14,109 nt of DNA from Zymomonas sp. (GCA_027489105.1 JAIYAJ010000570.1:1-14109), one strand, 5' to 3'. Numbered from the stretch's first letter, positions 1 to 6,991 are shown. Translations and numbers: made by a program. Notes: generated from the sequence alone by a model not told the origin.

Positions 1-716
1 AACCCCGCAGCGCGCGCCTGTTCGCCGTGCCAGGCGTCCCCTCGGACGAAGTGCATGACGATCACCGCCCTGCGCCCCAGCGCCCGTGCGCGCTCAACGA
101 CGTCGCGCGCGGACTTCTTGGTCACGGCGCGCCGCTTATGGCCATCGCACCGTACGAACAGGCGGGTGTCACCCCGCGTCACCAGCAGATCTACGACCGA
201 AGGATCCTCGCTCTCGCCCCGCTCGACTTCACAACCGCGATCCGCGAAGAAACGCGCCACCTCCTCGCCCAGCGCGCGGTCTCGTTTGCGTTCCCAATAG
301 TCCACGCCGGTTTCGAGATTGCGATACTCCCAATGGCCCCAGTCGCGCTCATAGGCCTGCTCGCGCCGCCGCCCGCGCTGGCCGGTCAGACGGCCTATGA
401 TGCCGCCGATGAAGTCAGCACCGAAAATAGCCGCTATCATCAGCGCGAAGAAGCTGACGACCATAAGTACGCCAACTCCTGCGCCGGACGCACTGCCAAA
501 TCCGGGGAAGAAGGCCGCCGCGAAACCTGCTGCGATCAGCAACAGAAGCAGCCAGAGGCCGATCATCAAGATCCAGCCGAGCGTGTCTGCAATCTTCCCC
601 ATGATCGTCAGGAAGCGCTGGCGCTCGGGCGTCAGCCTGTAATCGGCAGGAAGGCCATAATCTGCGGGCAGCGGTTCGCGGACACCGTCCTCGTCACCGT
701 CGTCGAAATCGTCCAT
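1..716 (-). CDS. Membrane protein with C-terminal Mrr-like restriction-endonuclease-fold domain (3' end outside window)
   Basis: Reading leftward from ATG at 716, the frame stays open for 238 codons to the window edge, so the C-terminus is missing. The N-terminus is acidic (MDDFDDGDED). Two hydrophobic segments at about residues 48-70 and 80-108 should be membrane helices, followed by a basic stretch (RGRRR, 114-118). From about residue 147 the pattern fits the PD-(D/E)XK/Mrr_cat fold: a helix with E151, a beta strand VVDLLV carrying candidate catalytic D176, then a strand LFVRC ending near C190. In canonical Mrr proteins the last strand carries Q/E-x-K; here the aligned residues read R-C-D, with the nearest Lys at 194, so activity is doubtful. 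Family membership is inferred from this pattern. The role is unknown; membrane-tethered Mrr-like domains are known but poorly characterised. The start has only a weak purine-rich upstream site. Confidence 0.7.
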   Translation of the reverse strand, partial: MDDFDDGDEDGVREPLPADYGLPADYRLTPERQRFLTIMGKIADTLGWILMIGLWLLLLLIAAGFAAAFFPGFGSASGAGVGVLMVVSFFALMIAAIFGADFIGGIIGRLTGQRGRRREQAYERDWGHWEYRNLETGVDYWERKRDRALGEEVARFFADRGCEVERGESEDPSVVDLLVTRGDTRLFVRCDGHKRRAVTKKSARDVVERARALGRRAVIVMHFVRGDAWHGEQARAAG

Positions 717-1165
717 GGGTCTCTCGCGACCTGTCGCAAGCGGACCGCGGTTGGGCATAAGCGTCCGACCCGAGCCGAATGCCGCGGCCTCCTCGACGAT
801 GGCAACATGCCATGGCCAGCCCAAAACTCCACGCCGCTACGTCGGCACCAGTGCCGTCGCCGGGTAGCGGGAAGACGGCGATGGCGCCCCAGCGACAAGC
901 CGGAGGCGCTCTGCCGCGACAGCCCAGATCGTAAAGCAGAAAGGCGGCAAGGGTATCTCAAGGTTCTTGCGGGTTTCCTGCACAGAGATATCTGTGTCGG
1001 GTTCCCATCGAACCGTCCGAACCATGGGGCCGGAGTCTTGACTTGGGGAACTTGCGACAATCCAGGTTCGGGTTGTTCGGGGCCGAAGCGGCCACTTCGT
1101 GCTGAGTTGACGATAAGCGCGCCGCGGGCCAGAGCCGATCGCGTGGCAACATCGCAAGCGGAAAC
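717..1165. other. Non-coding or unassigned stretch upstream of two divergent genes
   Basis: This stretch separates the divergent Mrr-like membrane gene (-) and the serine hydrolase (+), so both promoters should lie here, but I see no convincing -35/-10 pair. Several frames are open on both strands, as expected in GC-rich DNA, and their translations are Arg/Pro/Ser-rich with no recognisable domain. The best candidate for a small real gene is a 62-codon minus-strand frame from ATG at 1025 to the stop at 837. Its upstream Shine-Dalgarno site is weak and its third-position GC is only moderate, so it is not called. Confidence 0.5.
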
Positions 1166-2221
1166 ATGATCCAAGCCTTTCGAGAATATCTGCACGCGGT
1201 TCAGTCCCGGCTTGCCCCCAACGGCCCGGGTTTTAGCTCCGCCGTCGTACAGGACGGGGCCCTATCCCTCGAAATGCATCACGGATTGGCGTCGGTGGAG
1301 CTTGGTGTCCCGCTGAGCGGTAATTCCGCCTATTATCTTGCGTCTGAGTCCAAGCAATTCACCGCCGCCTGTGTGATGACGATGGTTCGCCAGGGCCTGA
1401 TCGCGCTGGATGATGATGTCGTACCCGTTCTTCCCGAGCTTAAGGGCCTAGCGCAACCATTCCCGTTGCGCAGTCTGCTCAACCACAGCAGCGGCATTCC
1501 TGAGTATCTGCATCTGATGACCTACCAGCTAGGTCGCCATGAGTCCGACTACTTCGGCAATGAGCACATCCTCCGACTCATATCGCTGTTCGATGAAGTC
1601 GATTTCCAGACCTCTACGGAGCATCGCTATAGCAACAGCAATTATATTCTTCTCGCTACCTTGGTGGAGCGCGTCGCCGGAATCCCCATTCGGCTGTTTG
1701 CGCAACAGCATCTTTTCAGCCCGCTGGGTATGAACCGGCTGACTTTCGACGACGATCGGCTCAGCATCCTGTCCAATCGCGTAACCAGCTATGAGGCCGA
1801 TCCGCTGCGCCCGCAGGGATTGAAACAGTGCCTTGGTAACGCGAATACGGTTGGTGACGGCGGTATATATGGAAGTACCGACGAACTTGTGCTGTGGGAG
1901 CTTGAGTGGCATCGCCAATGGGCCGACCCTGAGAGCCTGCTCCACGATATGCTTCAACCCTCGCCATTGCTCGACGGGAGTATACCGAACTACCGGTTTG
2001 GACTGGAATTCGGCCACCACGCGGCAGGCAACTATGTTTTCCACGGTGGCGGACTATGGGGGTTCCGCACTCTCATCTTACGCCTTCCGCAGCGCAAGCT
2101 GTCGGTCATCCATCTGGCGAACTGCGAAGAAGCGGAAGTGACCATGGAGAAGCTGCTGCAGCTCGCAGCAGTCACTGCTGAGCAGGCGCCCGCTACCAGG
2201 GACCACGTCTCCGAGCGGTAG
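1166..2221 (+). CDS. Serine hydrolase of the beta-lactamase (class C / penicillin-binding) family
   Basis: This 351-residue protein fits the Beta-lactamase fold family (PF00144), which includes esterases, D-amino-acid peptidases and class C beta-lactamases acting through an acyl-serine. Three active-site motifs are in order and well spaced: S60-x-x-K63 (SESK, with S60 as nucleophile), Y155-S-N157, and H293-G-G in the position of the KTG/HxG box. The family signatures LLNHSSGIPEY (about 104-114) and GDGGIYGSTDEL (about 230-241) are also present. No signal peptide is visible, since the N-terminus MIQAFREYLH is not hydrophobic, so a cytoplasmic location is likely, which is less usual for this family. 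Substrate cannot be told. Codon use looks less GC-rich than in neighbouring genes (many TAT, TCT and GCT-type codons), which may indicate transfer. The start has a modest purine-rich site (GCGGAA) just upstream. Confidence 0.88.
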   Translation: MIQAFREYLHAVQSRLAPNGPGFSSAVVQDGALSLEMHHGLASVELGVPLSGNSAYYLASESKQFTAACVMTMVRQGLIALDDDVVPVLPELKGLAQPFPLRSLLNHSSGIPEYLHLMTYQLGRHESDYFGNEHILRLISLFDEVDFQTSTEHRYSNSNYILLATLVERVAGIPIRLFAQQHLFSPLGMNRLTFDDDRLSILSNRVTSYEADPLRPQGLKQCLGNANTVGDGGIYGSTDELVLWELEWHRQWADPESLLHDMLQPSPLLDGSIPNYRFGLEFGHHAAGNYVFHGGGLWGFRTLILRLPQRKLSVIHLANCEEAEVTMEKLLQLAAVTAEQAPATRDHVSER

Positions 2222-2274
2222 TGACGGCGAATGGGCGAGAGCCGCCGGGCAGTGTTTCGCCCGACGGCCGTCAC
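2221..2274. terminator. Nested inverted repeat between convergent genes, probable bidirectional terminator
   Basis: GTGACGGC at 2221-2228 is perfectly complementary to GCCGTCAC at 2267-2274. Inside lies a second stem, CGGGC (2246-2250) with GCCCG (2259-2263). The structure starts at the last base of the serine hydrolase stop codon and ends 26 bases before the sirtuin stop, so it sits exactly where transcripts from both sides should end. There is no U-tract, so a classical intrinsic terminator is not proven. Confidence 0.5.
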
Positions 2275-2299
2275 CGGACGCATAGTCTCGAGCCGACTT

Positions 2300-3004
2300 T
2301 CAACCGCCCAAAATCTGCTCGACCCATTCGGGAACGAGCAGGCTCGCCTTGCCAAGTCGGGTCTCGTCGAACCAGCCGCTGCCCGCCGACCGCTCCAGGT
2401 TGAGCTCCAGCGTCTCGATCCCCGCATGGCGCGCCATCTGGACGAAGCCCGCCGCCGGATAGACCGCGCCCGAGGTGCCGATCGACACGAACAGATCGGC
2501 CTCGGACAGCGCAGCCTCGATCCGCTCCATGCCGTAAGGCATCTCCCCGAAGAAGACGATGTCGGGCCGCAACTGGTCCTGCGCGCCGCACTGCCCGCAC
2601 AATGTGCCGTCGAGCATCGCCCCGCCATAAGACGCCCGGTGGCCGCATGCCTCGCAGAGCGCCGACATCAGTTCGCCGTGCATGTGCAGCAATCGCTGCG
2701 CCCCGGCCCGCTCGTGCAGATCGTCGACATTCTGCGTGACGATCAGCAACTCCCCCCGCCACGCCTGATCGAGCCGCGCCAGAGCAAGATGCGCCGCATT
2801 GGGCTCGACGGTCCGCAACGCCGCCCGCCGCTGATCGTAGAAATCGAGCACGAGTTCCCGATTGGCGGCCAGCGCTTCGGGCGTGCAGATGTCCTCGACC
2901 CTGTGGTTTTCCCACAGCCCATCCGAGGCGCGGAAGGTGTTGAGGCCAGACTCGGCGGAGATGCCAGCGCCCGTCAATAGGACGATATTTGAAATTTTCC
3001 CCAT
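2300..3004 (-). CDS. cobB: NAD-dependent protein deacylase, class III sirtuin
   Basis: This 234-residue sirtuin removes acyl groups from lysines using NAD+, giving nicotinamide and O-acyl-ADP-ribose. Numbered from the ATG at 3004: the NAD-binding motif GAGIS at 12-16, NTFR nearby, TQNVDDLH at 90-97, the catalytic His109 in the MHGEL motif, and a zinc site of two CxxC pairs (C117/C120 and C136/C139). Tyr56-x-x-Arg59 in FYDQRR is the class III signature seen in SIRT5 and E. coli CobB, which favours removal of succinyl and malonyl groups as well as acetyl. A GTG nine bases upstream (3013) is also in frame, but the AAGGA Shine-Dalgarno site lies only two bases from it and eleven from the ATG, so I chose the ATG. 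The gene is monocistronic, with an AT-rich region upstream. Confidence 0.95.
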   Translation of the reverse strand: MGKISNIVLLTGAGISAESGLNTFRASDGLWENHRVEDICTPEALAANRELVLDFYDQRRAALRTVEPNAAHLALARLDQAWRGELLIVTQNVDDLHERAGAQRLLHMHGELMSALCEACGHRASYGGAMLDGTLCGQCGAQDQLRPDIVFFGEMPYGMERIEAALSEADLFVSIGTSGAVYPAAGFVQMARHAGIETLELNLERSAGSGWFDETRLGKASLLVPEWVEQILGG

Positions 3005-3074
3005 CCGAAGCACATTCCTTGGTCAAAGCCGATCAGCATAACCTGCGTGCAATTGCTAATTTTTCACCTGAAAA

Positions 3075-3104
3075 TCTATATACAATATACTGATATATAA
3101 TAAA
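3075..3104 (-). promoter_or_regulatory. Candidate promoter in AT-rich island upstream of cobB
   Basis: Read on the minus strand, TTTATT (3104-3099) and TATAGA (3080-3075) are separated by 18 bases and point towards cobB. They lie in a strongly AT-rich stretch of about 60 bases (roughly 3048-3108) in otherwise GC-rich DNA. Several alternative TATA-like hexamers are present, so the exact boxes are uncertain. Confidence 0.3.
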
Positions 3105-3118
3105 CTTATCTCGGCCCC

Positions 3119-3685
3119 TCACTCCCCAACCGGAATCTGGTCGAGCCCATGCCGCGTGCGGCGGTCATAGGCCTCCTGCAGGGCTTCGATCCGCTTCTGG
3201 GTCCGGTTGGCGACGTCCTTGATGCTGCCACAGCTCGCCTTGGCGGCGGCCAGAACGAAGTCGTTGCGATGGTCGAAGGCGATGCGGGCGTGGCCGGCTT
3301 CGTGGACTTCGAGACCCTTGATCGTGCGGTACCAGAAGGAGGCAGCCTCGACCGTGACGCCCTCGGTCGTCACGAGGCGCGGCAGGACGACCTTGATCGA
3401 GAGCCGCGTTACCGGGTCTGCGACGATGCAGTCGTTGCCGCGCCGGGTCTGGCGCCAGCCGACGCGGATGTGCCAGACGGTGTTTGCCACCGCGTCGCCG
3501 GTCTGCGGCGCCCGGCGGCGCATCGAGCGGTAGATTTCCTCAGGCGTTCGCCCTTCGACGTCATAATATTCGTAGCTGATATTAGGGATGCCCGCGAAAG
3601 CCGAGGTCACCGGCGCACCGGCCAGCGGGGAACAAGCCAGCATCGCCAGGACGAAGGCCGCACTGGCCGTCAGCGCAACTCTCAT
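3119..3685 (-). CDS. DUF922 family predicted secreted Zn-dependent protease
   Basis: This 188-residue exported protein resembles the DUF922 family (PF06037; predicted secreted Zn-dependent proteases). The N-terminus is a signal peptide (hydrophobic 8-24), with possible cleavage after AGA24; C18 in MLAC is a weak lipobox alternative. The key motif is H128-E-A-G-H132 (HExxH type), and H139 in FDHR shortly after is a candidate further ligand. C86 and C152 could form a disulfide, consistent with a periplasmic location. The region after the motif is helical. The substrate is unknown and activity in this family is mostly predicted. The start at 3685 has AAGGG six bases upstream and overlaps the stop of the upstream cupin gene (ATGA), so the two are probably co-translated. 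Confidence 0.85.
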   Translation of the reverse strand: MRVALTASAAFVLAMLACSPLAGAPVTSAFAGIPNISYEYYDVEGRTPEEIYRSMRRRAPQTGDAVANTVWHIRVGWRQTRRGNDCIVADPVTRLSIKVVLPRLVTTEGVTVEAASFWYRTIKGLEVHEAGHARIAFDHRNDFVLAAAKASCGSIKDVANRTQKRIEALQEAYDRRTRHGLDQIPVGE

Positions 3686-4014
3686 TCGCCGCCCTTGGGT
3701 CCCCAGAAGATCACCCAGGTGACGAAATCCTCACTGAAATCCTCGAAGCGGTGGAAGGCGTGCGCCTCGACGAAGATCGCGTCCTGCGCCTTCACCGGCC
3801 GCCGCTCGCCATTCTTCACGAACCAGCCCGAGCCCGAAGCGACGATGTAGAGCTCGTCCTGCTCATGCGGCGCCTGATCATCCTCGAATTTGGGGGCATA
3901 GACACCGATGCGCATGCTGCCGTTGCGGATCGGATAGGTGAAACGCCGCCCCTGCTCATCGGGCAGCGTCGCCAGCGCGGAATCGAGAGAGAATAGCCAG
4001 TCCTGCGCGGTCAT
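3682..4014 (-). CDS. Small single-domain cupin protein
   Basis: This 110-residue protein matches a single conserved cupin barrel (Cupin_2 type). Motif 1 is around residues 49-63, with H50, E51 or E54 and G61 in a PHEQDELY context. Motif 2 is around 78-90, with H85 and H88 in VEAHAFHRF. The His residues and Glu would hold a divalent metal, but the enzymatic or binding role cannot be deduced. I set the start at the ATG at 4014 because GAGGA lies seven bases upstream and the cupin fold begins soon after. The frame continues upstream, but that extension is an Arg-rich, non-conserved-looking stretch. It heads a minus-strand operon with the DUF922 gene and is divergent from dapB across a spacer of about 150 bases. 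Confidence 0.88.
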   Translation of the reverse strand: MTAQDWLFSLDSALATLPDEQGRRFTYPIRNGSMRIGVYAPKFEDDQAPHEQDELYIVASGSGWFVKNGERRPVKAQDAIFVEAHAFHRFEDFSEDFVTWVIFWGPKGGE

Positions 4015-4163
4015 GATCGGGTCCTCGCTAGCGCCCCCGCTGTGCAGTTGAGCATGTCCTGCGCAGCGAAGCCAGATGCTATCGCCTGCACACCCCTCGT
4101 TCCGGCGCTTGCGTCGCGCGCGGGCGGACGCCATGAAGCGCGCGGATCGAAAAGGGACAGGGC

Positions 4164-4922
4164 ATGGCCGCAATCGGAATATTGGGCGCACAGGGACGGA
4201 TGGGCCAGGCGATCGCTGCGGCCGCCCCGACCATGGGTGCGACGCTCGCGGGCGGGGTCGACCTGGGCGGCGCGGTGTTCGGCGACCATGGCGACGTCGC
4301 GGCGCTCGCCGCGCAATGCGACGTGCTGGTCGACTTCTCCGCCCCTGTCGCGCTGGCCGGCCATCTCGCCGCCGCCCGTGCGGCCCGCGTTCCTATCGTC
4401 ATCGGCACCACCGGCCTCCAGCCCGAGCATCATGTCCTGATCGACGAGGCGGCCGCCGGCGGCCTTGCCGTGCTGCAATCGGCCAACACCTCGCTCGGCG
4501 TGAACCTGCTCGCGCATCTGGTGCGCGAGGCGACGGCGAGGCTCGGCGCCGACTGGGACATCGAGATCGTCGAAATGCACCACCGCCACAAGGTAGACGC
4601 CCCCTCGGGCACGGCGCTTCTGCTCGGCGAGGCGGCGGCGGCGGGGCGCGGGTCCGATGGCGCGACGCTCAACCGCTTCGACCGGATCGGCCACCGAAAT
4701 GACCGTCCGCGCGAAGAGGGCACGATCGGCTATGCCTCGCTGCGCGGCGGCTCGGTCGCGGGCGACCATATGGTGGTGCTGGCCAGCGACAATGAGCGGA
4801 TCGAACTGGGCCATCGGGCTGAAAACCGTGCCATCTTCGCGCGCGGGGCAGTAAAGGCCTGCCTGTGGATGGTCGGCCAGGCACCGGGCCGCTACTCGAT
4901 GAACGATGTGCTGGGCCTGTGA
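4164..4922 (+). CDS. dapB: 4-hydroxy-tetrahydrodipicolinate reductase
   Basis: DapB reduces 4-hydroxy-tetrahydrodipicolinate with NAD(P)H in the diaminopimelate/lysine pathway, which supplies both lysine and the peptidoglycan cross-link residue. The 252-residue protein has the N-terminal nucleotide-binding loop GAQGRMG at 8-14 and VIGTTGL at 79-85. The catalytic and substrate-binding segment EMHHRHKVDAPSGTA spans 137-151, with H139/H140 and K143 as the expected catalytic residues and SGT binding substrate. The C-terminus closes with the usual GRYSMNDVLGL. Length is normal for the family. The start has AAGGGA six bases upstream. The stop overlaps the GTG start of nth, indicating a shared transcript. 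It is cytoplasmic and likely essential. Confidence 0.97.
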   Translation: MAAIGILGAQGRMGQAIAAAAPTMGATLAGGVDLGGAVFGDHGDVAALAAQCDVLVDFSAPVALAGHLAAARAARVPIVIGTTGLQPEHHVLIDEAAAGGLAVLQSANTSLGVNLLAHLVREATARLGADWDIEIVEMHHRHKVDAPSGTALLLGEAAAAGRGSDGATLNRFDRIGHRNDRPREEGTIGYASLRGGSVAGDHMVVLASDNERIELGHRAENRAIFARGAVKACLWMVGQAPGRYSMNDVLGL

Positions 4923-5572
4923 AGAAGGCCGACGTCTTCGAATTCTATCGGCGGCTGGCGGAGAATGACCCCGCGCCGGTGACCGAGCTCAACTATGTCA
5001 ATCCCTATACGCTGCTGGTCGCTGTCGCCTTGTCGGCACAGGCGACCGATATCGGGGTGAACAAGGCGACCGGCCCGCTCTTCGCCAAGGTCACCACGCC
5101 CGAGCAGATGCTCGAACTCGGCGAAGAGGGGCTCAAGCAGCACATCAAGACGATCGGCCTGTTCAACACCAAGGCGAAAAACGTCATCGCCGCCGCCCGC
5201 ATCCTCGTGGACCAGCATGGCGGCGAGGTGCCGCAGGACCGCGACGCACTGGAGGCCTTGCCCGGCGTTGGCCGCAAGACCGCGAATGTCGTGATGAACA
5301 CCGCTTTCGGCGCGGAGACGATCGCTGTCGACACGCATATCTTCCGCGTCTCCAACCGCACCGGCCTCGCGCCCGGCAAGAATGTCCTGCAGGTCGAACT
5401 CAAGCTGGAGAAGGTCACGCCCAAGCCCTTCCTCCAGGGCGCCCATCACTGGCTGATCCTGCACGGCCGCTATATCTGCAAGGCACGCAAGCCCGAATGC
5501 TGGCGCTGCCCGGTCGAAGATCTGTGCCGCTTCAAGCCGAAGACTCCGGCCCCTCCACCGCCCAAGGCGTGA
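4919..5572 (+). CDS. nth: Endonuclease III (DNA glycosylase / AP lyase)
   Basis: Endonuclease III excises oxidised pyrimidines and cuts at abasic sites in base excision repair. Numbered from the GTG at 4919 the protein has 217 residues. The helix-hairpin-helix LPGVGRKTA at 114-122 contains the catalytic Lys120, and Asp138 in VDTHIFRV is the catalytic aspartate. The [4Fe-4S] cluster ligands C187, C194, C197 and C203 have the exact C-x6-C-x2-C-x5-C spacing. The tail is Pro/Lys-rich (APPPPKA). The frame is open upstream to an ATG at 4865, but those 18 codons lie inside dapB and do not resemble Nth. The GTG overlapping the dapB stop (GTGA) gives a normal family length and is preferred. Confidence 0.96.
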   Translation: MKKADVFEFYRRLAENDPAPVTELNYVNPYTLLVAVALSAQATDIGVNKATGPLFAKVTTPEQMLELGEEGLKQHIKTIGLFNTKAKNVIAAARILVDQHGGEVPQDRDALEALPGVGRKTANVVMNTAFGAETIAVDTHIFRVSNRTGLAPGKNVLQVELKLEKVTPKPFLQGAHHWLILHGRYICKARKPECWRCPVEDLCRFKPKTPAPPPPKA

Positions 5573-5668
5573 ACCAAGGGGCGGTCCCGCATTTTCAAGG
5601 CGCGTCGCGGGCGATAACGTCTTATGATCATGGTCCGAAAGATCGATGATCTGGGAAAGGATGTTCCG

Positions 5669-6064
5669 ATGCGTGATCGAACGAAGCGTGCACTGGCCCT
5701 TGCCGTCGTCCTTCTCTGCGCCGCCGGCTCTGCGGGGCAGAGCCGGCCGCTGAAGCCCGAGCAGGAAGCGAAGATCAAACCCGACGGCAAGGTCGAGGAC
5801 TGCATCCCGCTCCGCTCCATCCGCAACACGCGGGTCCGCGACGACCGGACGATCGACTTCTACATGAACAACGGCAAGGTATACCGCAACACGCTGCCCT
5901 ATGCCTGTTCGGGCCTCGGCTATGAGGAGCGTTTCGGCTATGCGACCTCGCTGCCGCAGCTCTGCTCGGTCGACATCATCACCGTGCTGCGCACCCCGCC
6001 GATCCCGATCGGCGCCTCCTGCGGCCTCGGCAAGTTCCAGCCGATCAGCGGCGCGCCGAAATAG
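5669..6064 (+). CDS. Small secreted four-cysteine protein, DUF6491-like
   Basis: The 131-residue product starts with a signal peptide (MRDRTKRALALAVVLLCAAG, cleavage probably near residue 23-24). The mature part has four cysteines (C45, C80, C99, C118) spread evenly, which would make two disulfides in the periplasm. The pattern C-IPLRSIRNTRV...YRNTLPYAC...SLPQLC...ASCGLG resembles the DUF6491 family that I recall from sphingomonads; that assignment is from memory and its function is unknown. The ATG at 5669 is chosen because AAAGGA lies seven bases upstream and the signal peptide begins there. In-frame starts further upstream (about 5624) would add a charged N-terminus before the signal sequence. 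Confidence 0.8.
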   Translation: MRDRTKRALALAVVLLCAAGSAGQSRPLKPEQEAKIKPDGKVEDCIPLRSIRNTRVRDDRTIDFYMNNGKVYRNTLPYACSGLGYEERFGYATSLPQLCSVDIITVLRTPPIPIGASCGLGKFQPISGAPK

Positions 6065-6068
6065 GGCC

Positions 6069-6102
6069 GACCCGACGGGTCCCCGCCAATTAGCTCTGGC
6101 GG
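6069..6102. terminator. Two adjacent hairpins after the DUF6491-like gene
   Basis: GACCC-GAC-GGGTC (6069-6081) and CCGCCA with TGGCGG around an 8-base loop (6083-6102) start just after the stop at 6064 and end about 30 bases before the tRNA gene. They may end the upstream transcript. No T-run follows, so this is only a probable terminator. Confidence 0.4.
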
Positions 6103-6134
6103 TGCCCCGATCGCTTTGCTAAGCGGCCCCCAAC

Positions 6135-6211
<77 letters not shown>

Positions 6212-6343
6212 ATCAACTTTTTGATTTCATTAGATTCACCCGTCACCGCCGGGGCGTCATCATATTCCGTTCGTCGATGTGGAAGCATTGTGGAAGCTGT
6301 CGACATATCCGGCAAAGCTTTAGCAAACTAAACTCAGCCGATT

Positions 6344-6362
6344 CCCCCCTCCCCCCCCCCCC
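6344..6362. repeat. Poly-C tract (6 C, T, 12 C)
   Basis: Six C residues (6344-6349), one T and twelve C residues (6351-6362) form a near-homopolymer in the spacer upstream of the DUF2946 gene. Tracts of this length are prone to slipped-strand mispairing and to sequencing error, so the exact length should be treated with caution. Confidence 0.9.
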
Positions 6363-6397
6363 AGGCACGGGTCCTTCCGTTAACTAAAGAGTAGCAA

Positions 6398-6414
6398 AGC
6401 GGTTACGTACCGCT
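6398..6414. promoter_or_regulatory. Perfect inverted repeat AGCGGT-N5-ACCGCT, possible operator
   Basis: AGCGGT (6398-6403) and ACCGCT (6409-6414) flank TACGT, which makes a 17-base dyad about 170 bases upstream of the DUF2946 start. The size suits a dimeric regulator, but it does not match a consensus I can name and no regulator gene is in the window. Confidence 0.3.
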
Positions 6415-6586
6415 CGTTGGGAGAGGCTTAAACGCAACGATCTATCCAAAACGACAACGATCGGCACGAATGTGGTTGAGCTATCACTTGGAAAACGCCC
6501 CCCATGCCCGGACGTGCTGCCAGCCGACGGATGAGGCCGAGTCCTTTGGGATGACATTTGCAGCCGGGGGGTCTATCGGAACGCGC

Positions 6587-6991
6587 ATGTTTCGCACCAT
6601 GCGTACAGATCGGCATTTTCGCGGTATCTTCGCCGCCCTGCTTTTCTGTGTCCTCGCGCTGCGCGTGGCGGTGCCGACCGGCTTCATGCCGACACAGACG
6701 GATCATGGCCTCGTCGTTACCGTCTGCAATGGCATGGGCGTCAATCAGACGGTTGTGATCGACCTGCCCCAGTCGGGCAATGCAGATCACTCCGGCCATG
6801 AGCAATCCGAGCATAAGCCCTGCATCTTTGCGTCGGCATCCTTGCCCGCACTATCGGGCGATGCCCCGGAATTTTCCCTCAGGCCTGCATTGCTGCTACG
6901 CGAATTCGCTCTGCCGCCGCCGGTCGGCTATCATGTTGTCCGCACCGATTTCGCCACACCTCCCTTGCGCGGACCGCCGGCGCTCACCTGA
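6587..6991 (+). CDS. DUF2946 family small exported or membrane-anchored protein
   Basis: This 134-residue protein has an N-terminal hydrophobic segment (about 13-30), then the signature P-TGFMP at 30-35, C47 in a VTVCNG context, a His-rich stretch with H68, H71 and H76 next to C79 (EHKPC), and a C-terminal PLRGPPAL. These are hallmarks of DUF2946 (PF11162), short proteins often found beside TonB-dependent receptors linked to copper. The His and Cys residues suggest metal binding in the periplasm; that is inference. I chose the ATG at 6587 because a GGA lies six bases upstream and the hydrophobic segment follows at once. In-frame starts at 6470, 6551 and 6599 are possible. It is the first gene of the plus-strand cluster, about 100 bases before the first receptor. 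Confidence 0.75.
   Translation: MFRTMRTDRHFRGIFAALLFCVLALRVAVPTGFMPTQTDHGLVVTVCNGMGVNQTVVIDLPQSGNADHSGHEQSEHKPCIFASASLPALSGDAPEFSLRPALLLREFALPPPVGYHVVRTDFATPPLRGPPALT

Larger units (their letters stand above)
6212..6586 (+). other. Intergenic region between tRNA-Arg and the metal-uptake cluster
   Basis: No gene is supported here. The stretch begins with a short AT hairpin at the tRNA 3' end (AATCAA-CTTT-TTGATT, 6211-6226). It contains a direct repeat GTGGAAGC (6280-6287 and 6291-6298), the C tract at 6344-6362, an 8-base-spaced pair of ACTAAA-like words, and the inverted repeat at 6398-6414. Up to about 6310 it is less GC-rich than the flanking genes. It should hold the promoter of the downstream DUF2946-receptor genes, but I cannot place -35/-10 boxes with confidence and see no clear Fur-type box. 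Confidence 0.5.

Noticed and set aside
837..1025. Possible 62-residue minus-strand gene upstream of the Mrr-like gene
   Set aside because: Weak ribosome site, moderate third-position GC and no family likeness. It could be real, but the sequence alone does not support it.
27..1169. Long plus-strand open frame of 380 codons
   Set aside because: It lies antisense to the Mrr-like membrane gene, its translation has no recognisable domain and shifts between Arg-, Pro- and Gln-rich stretches, and it has no ribosome site. The minus-strand frame has clear membrane helices and a nuclease-like domain.
4015..4191. Upstream in-frame extension of the cupin gene
   Set aside because: It would overlap the dapB start on the other strand and adds an Arg-rich, non-cupin segment; the ATG at 4014 has a good GAGGA site.
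4865..4918. Upstream in-frame extension of nth
   Set aside because: It is entirely within dapB and unlike Nth; the GTG at 4919 overlapping the dapB stop gives the normal length.
6470..6586. Longer N-terminus for the DUF2946 protein
   Set aside because: The added residues precede the hydrophobic export segment and have no family likeness; the ATG at 6587 is better placed.
6212..6586. Fur-type box or integrase remnant after the tRNA
   Set aside because: I looked for a Fur-like 19-base AT palindrome and for integrase-like codons. Only short repeats and the AGCGGT dyad were found.
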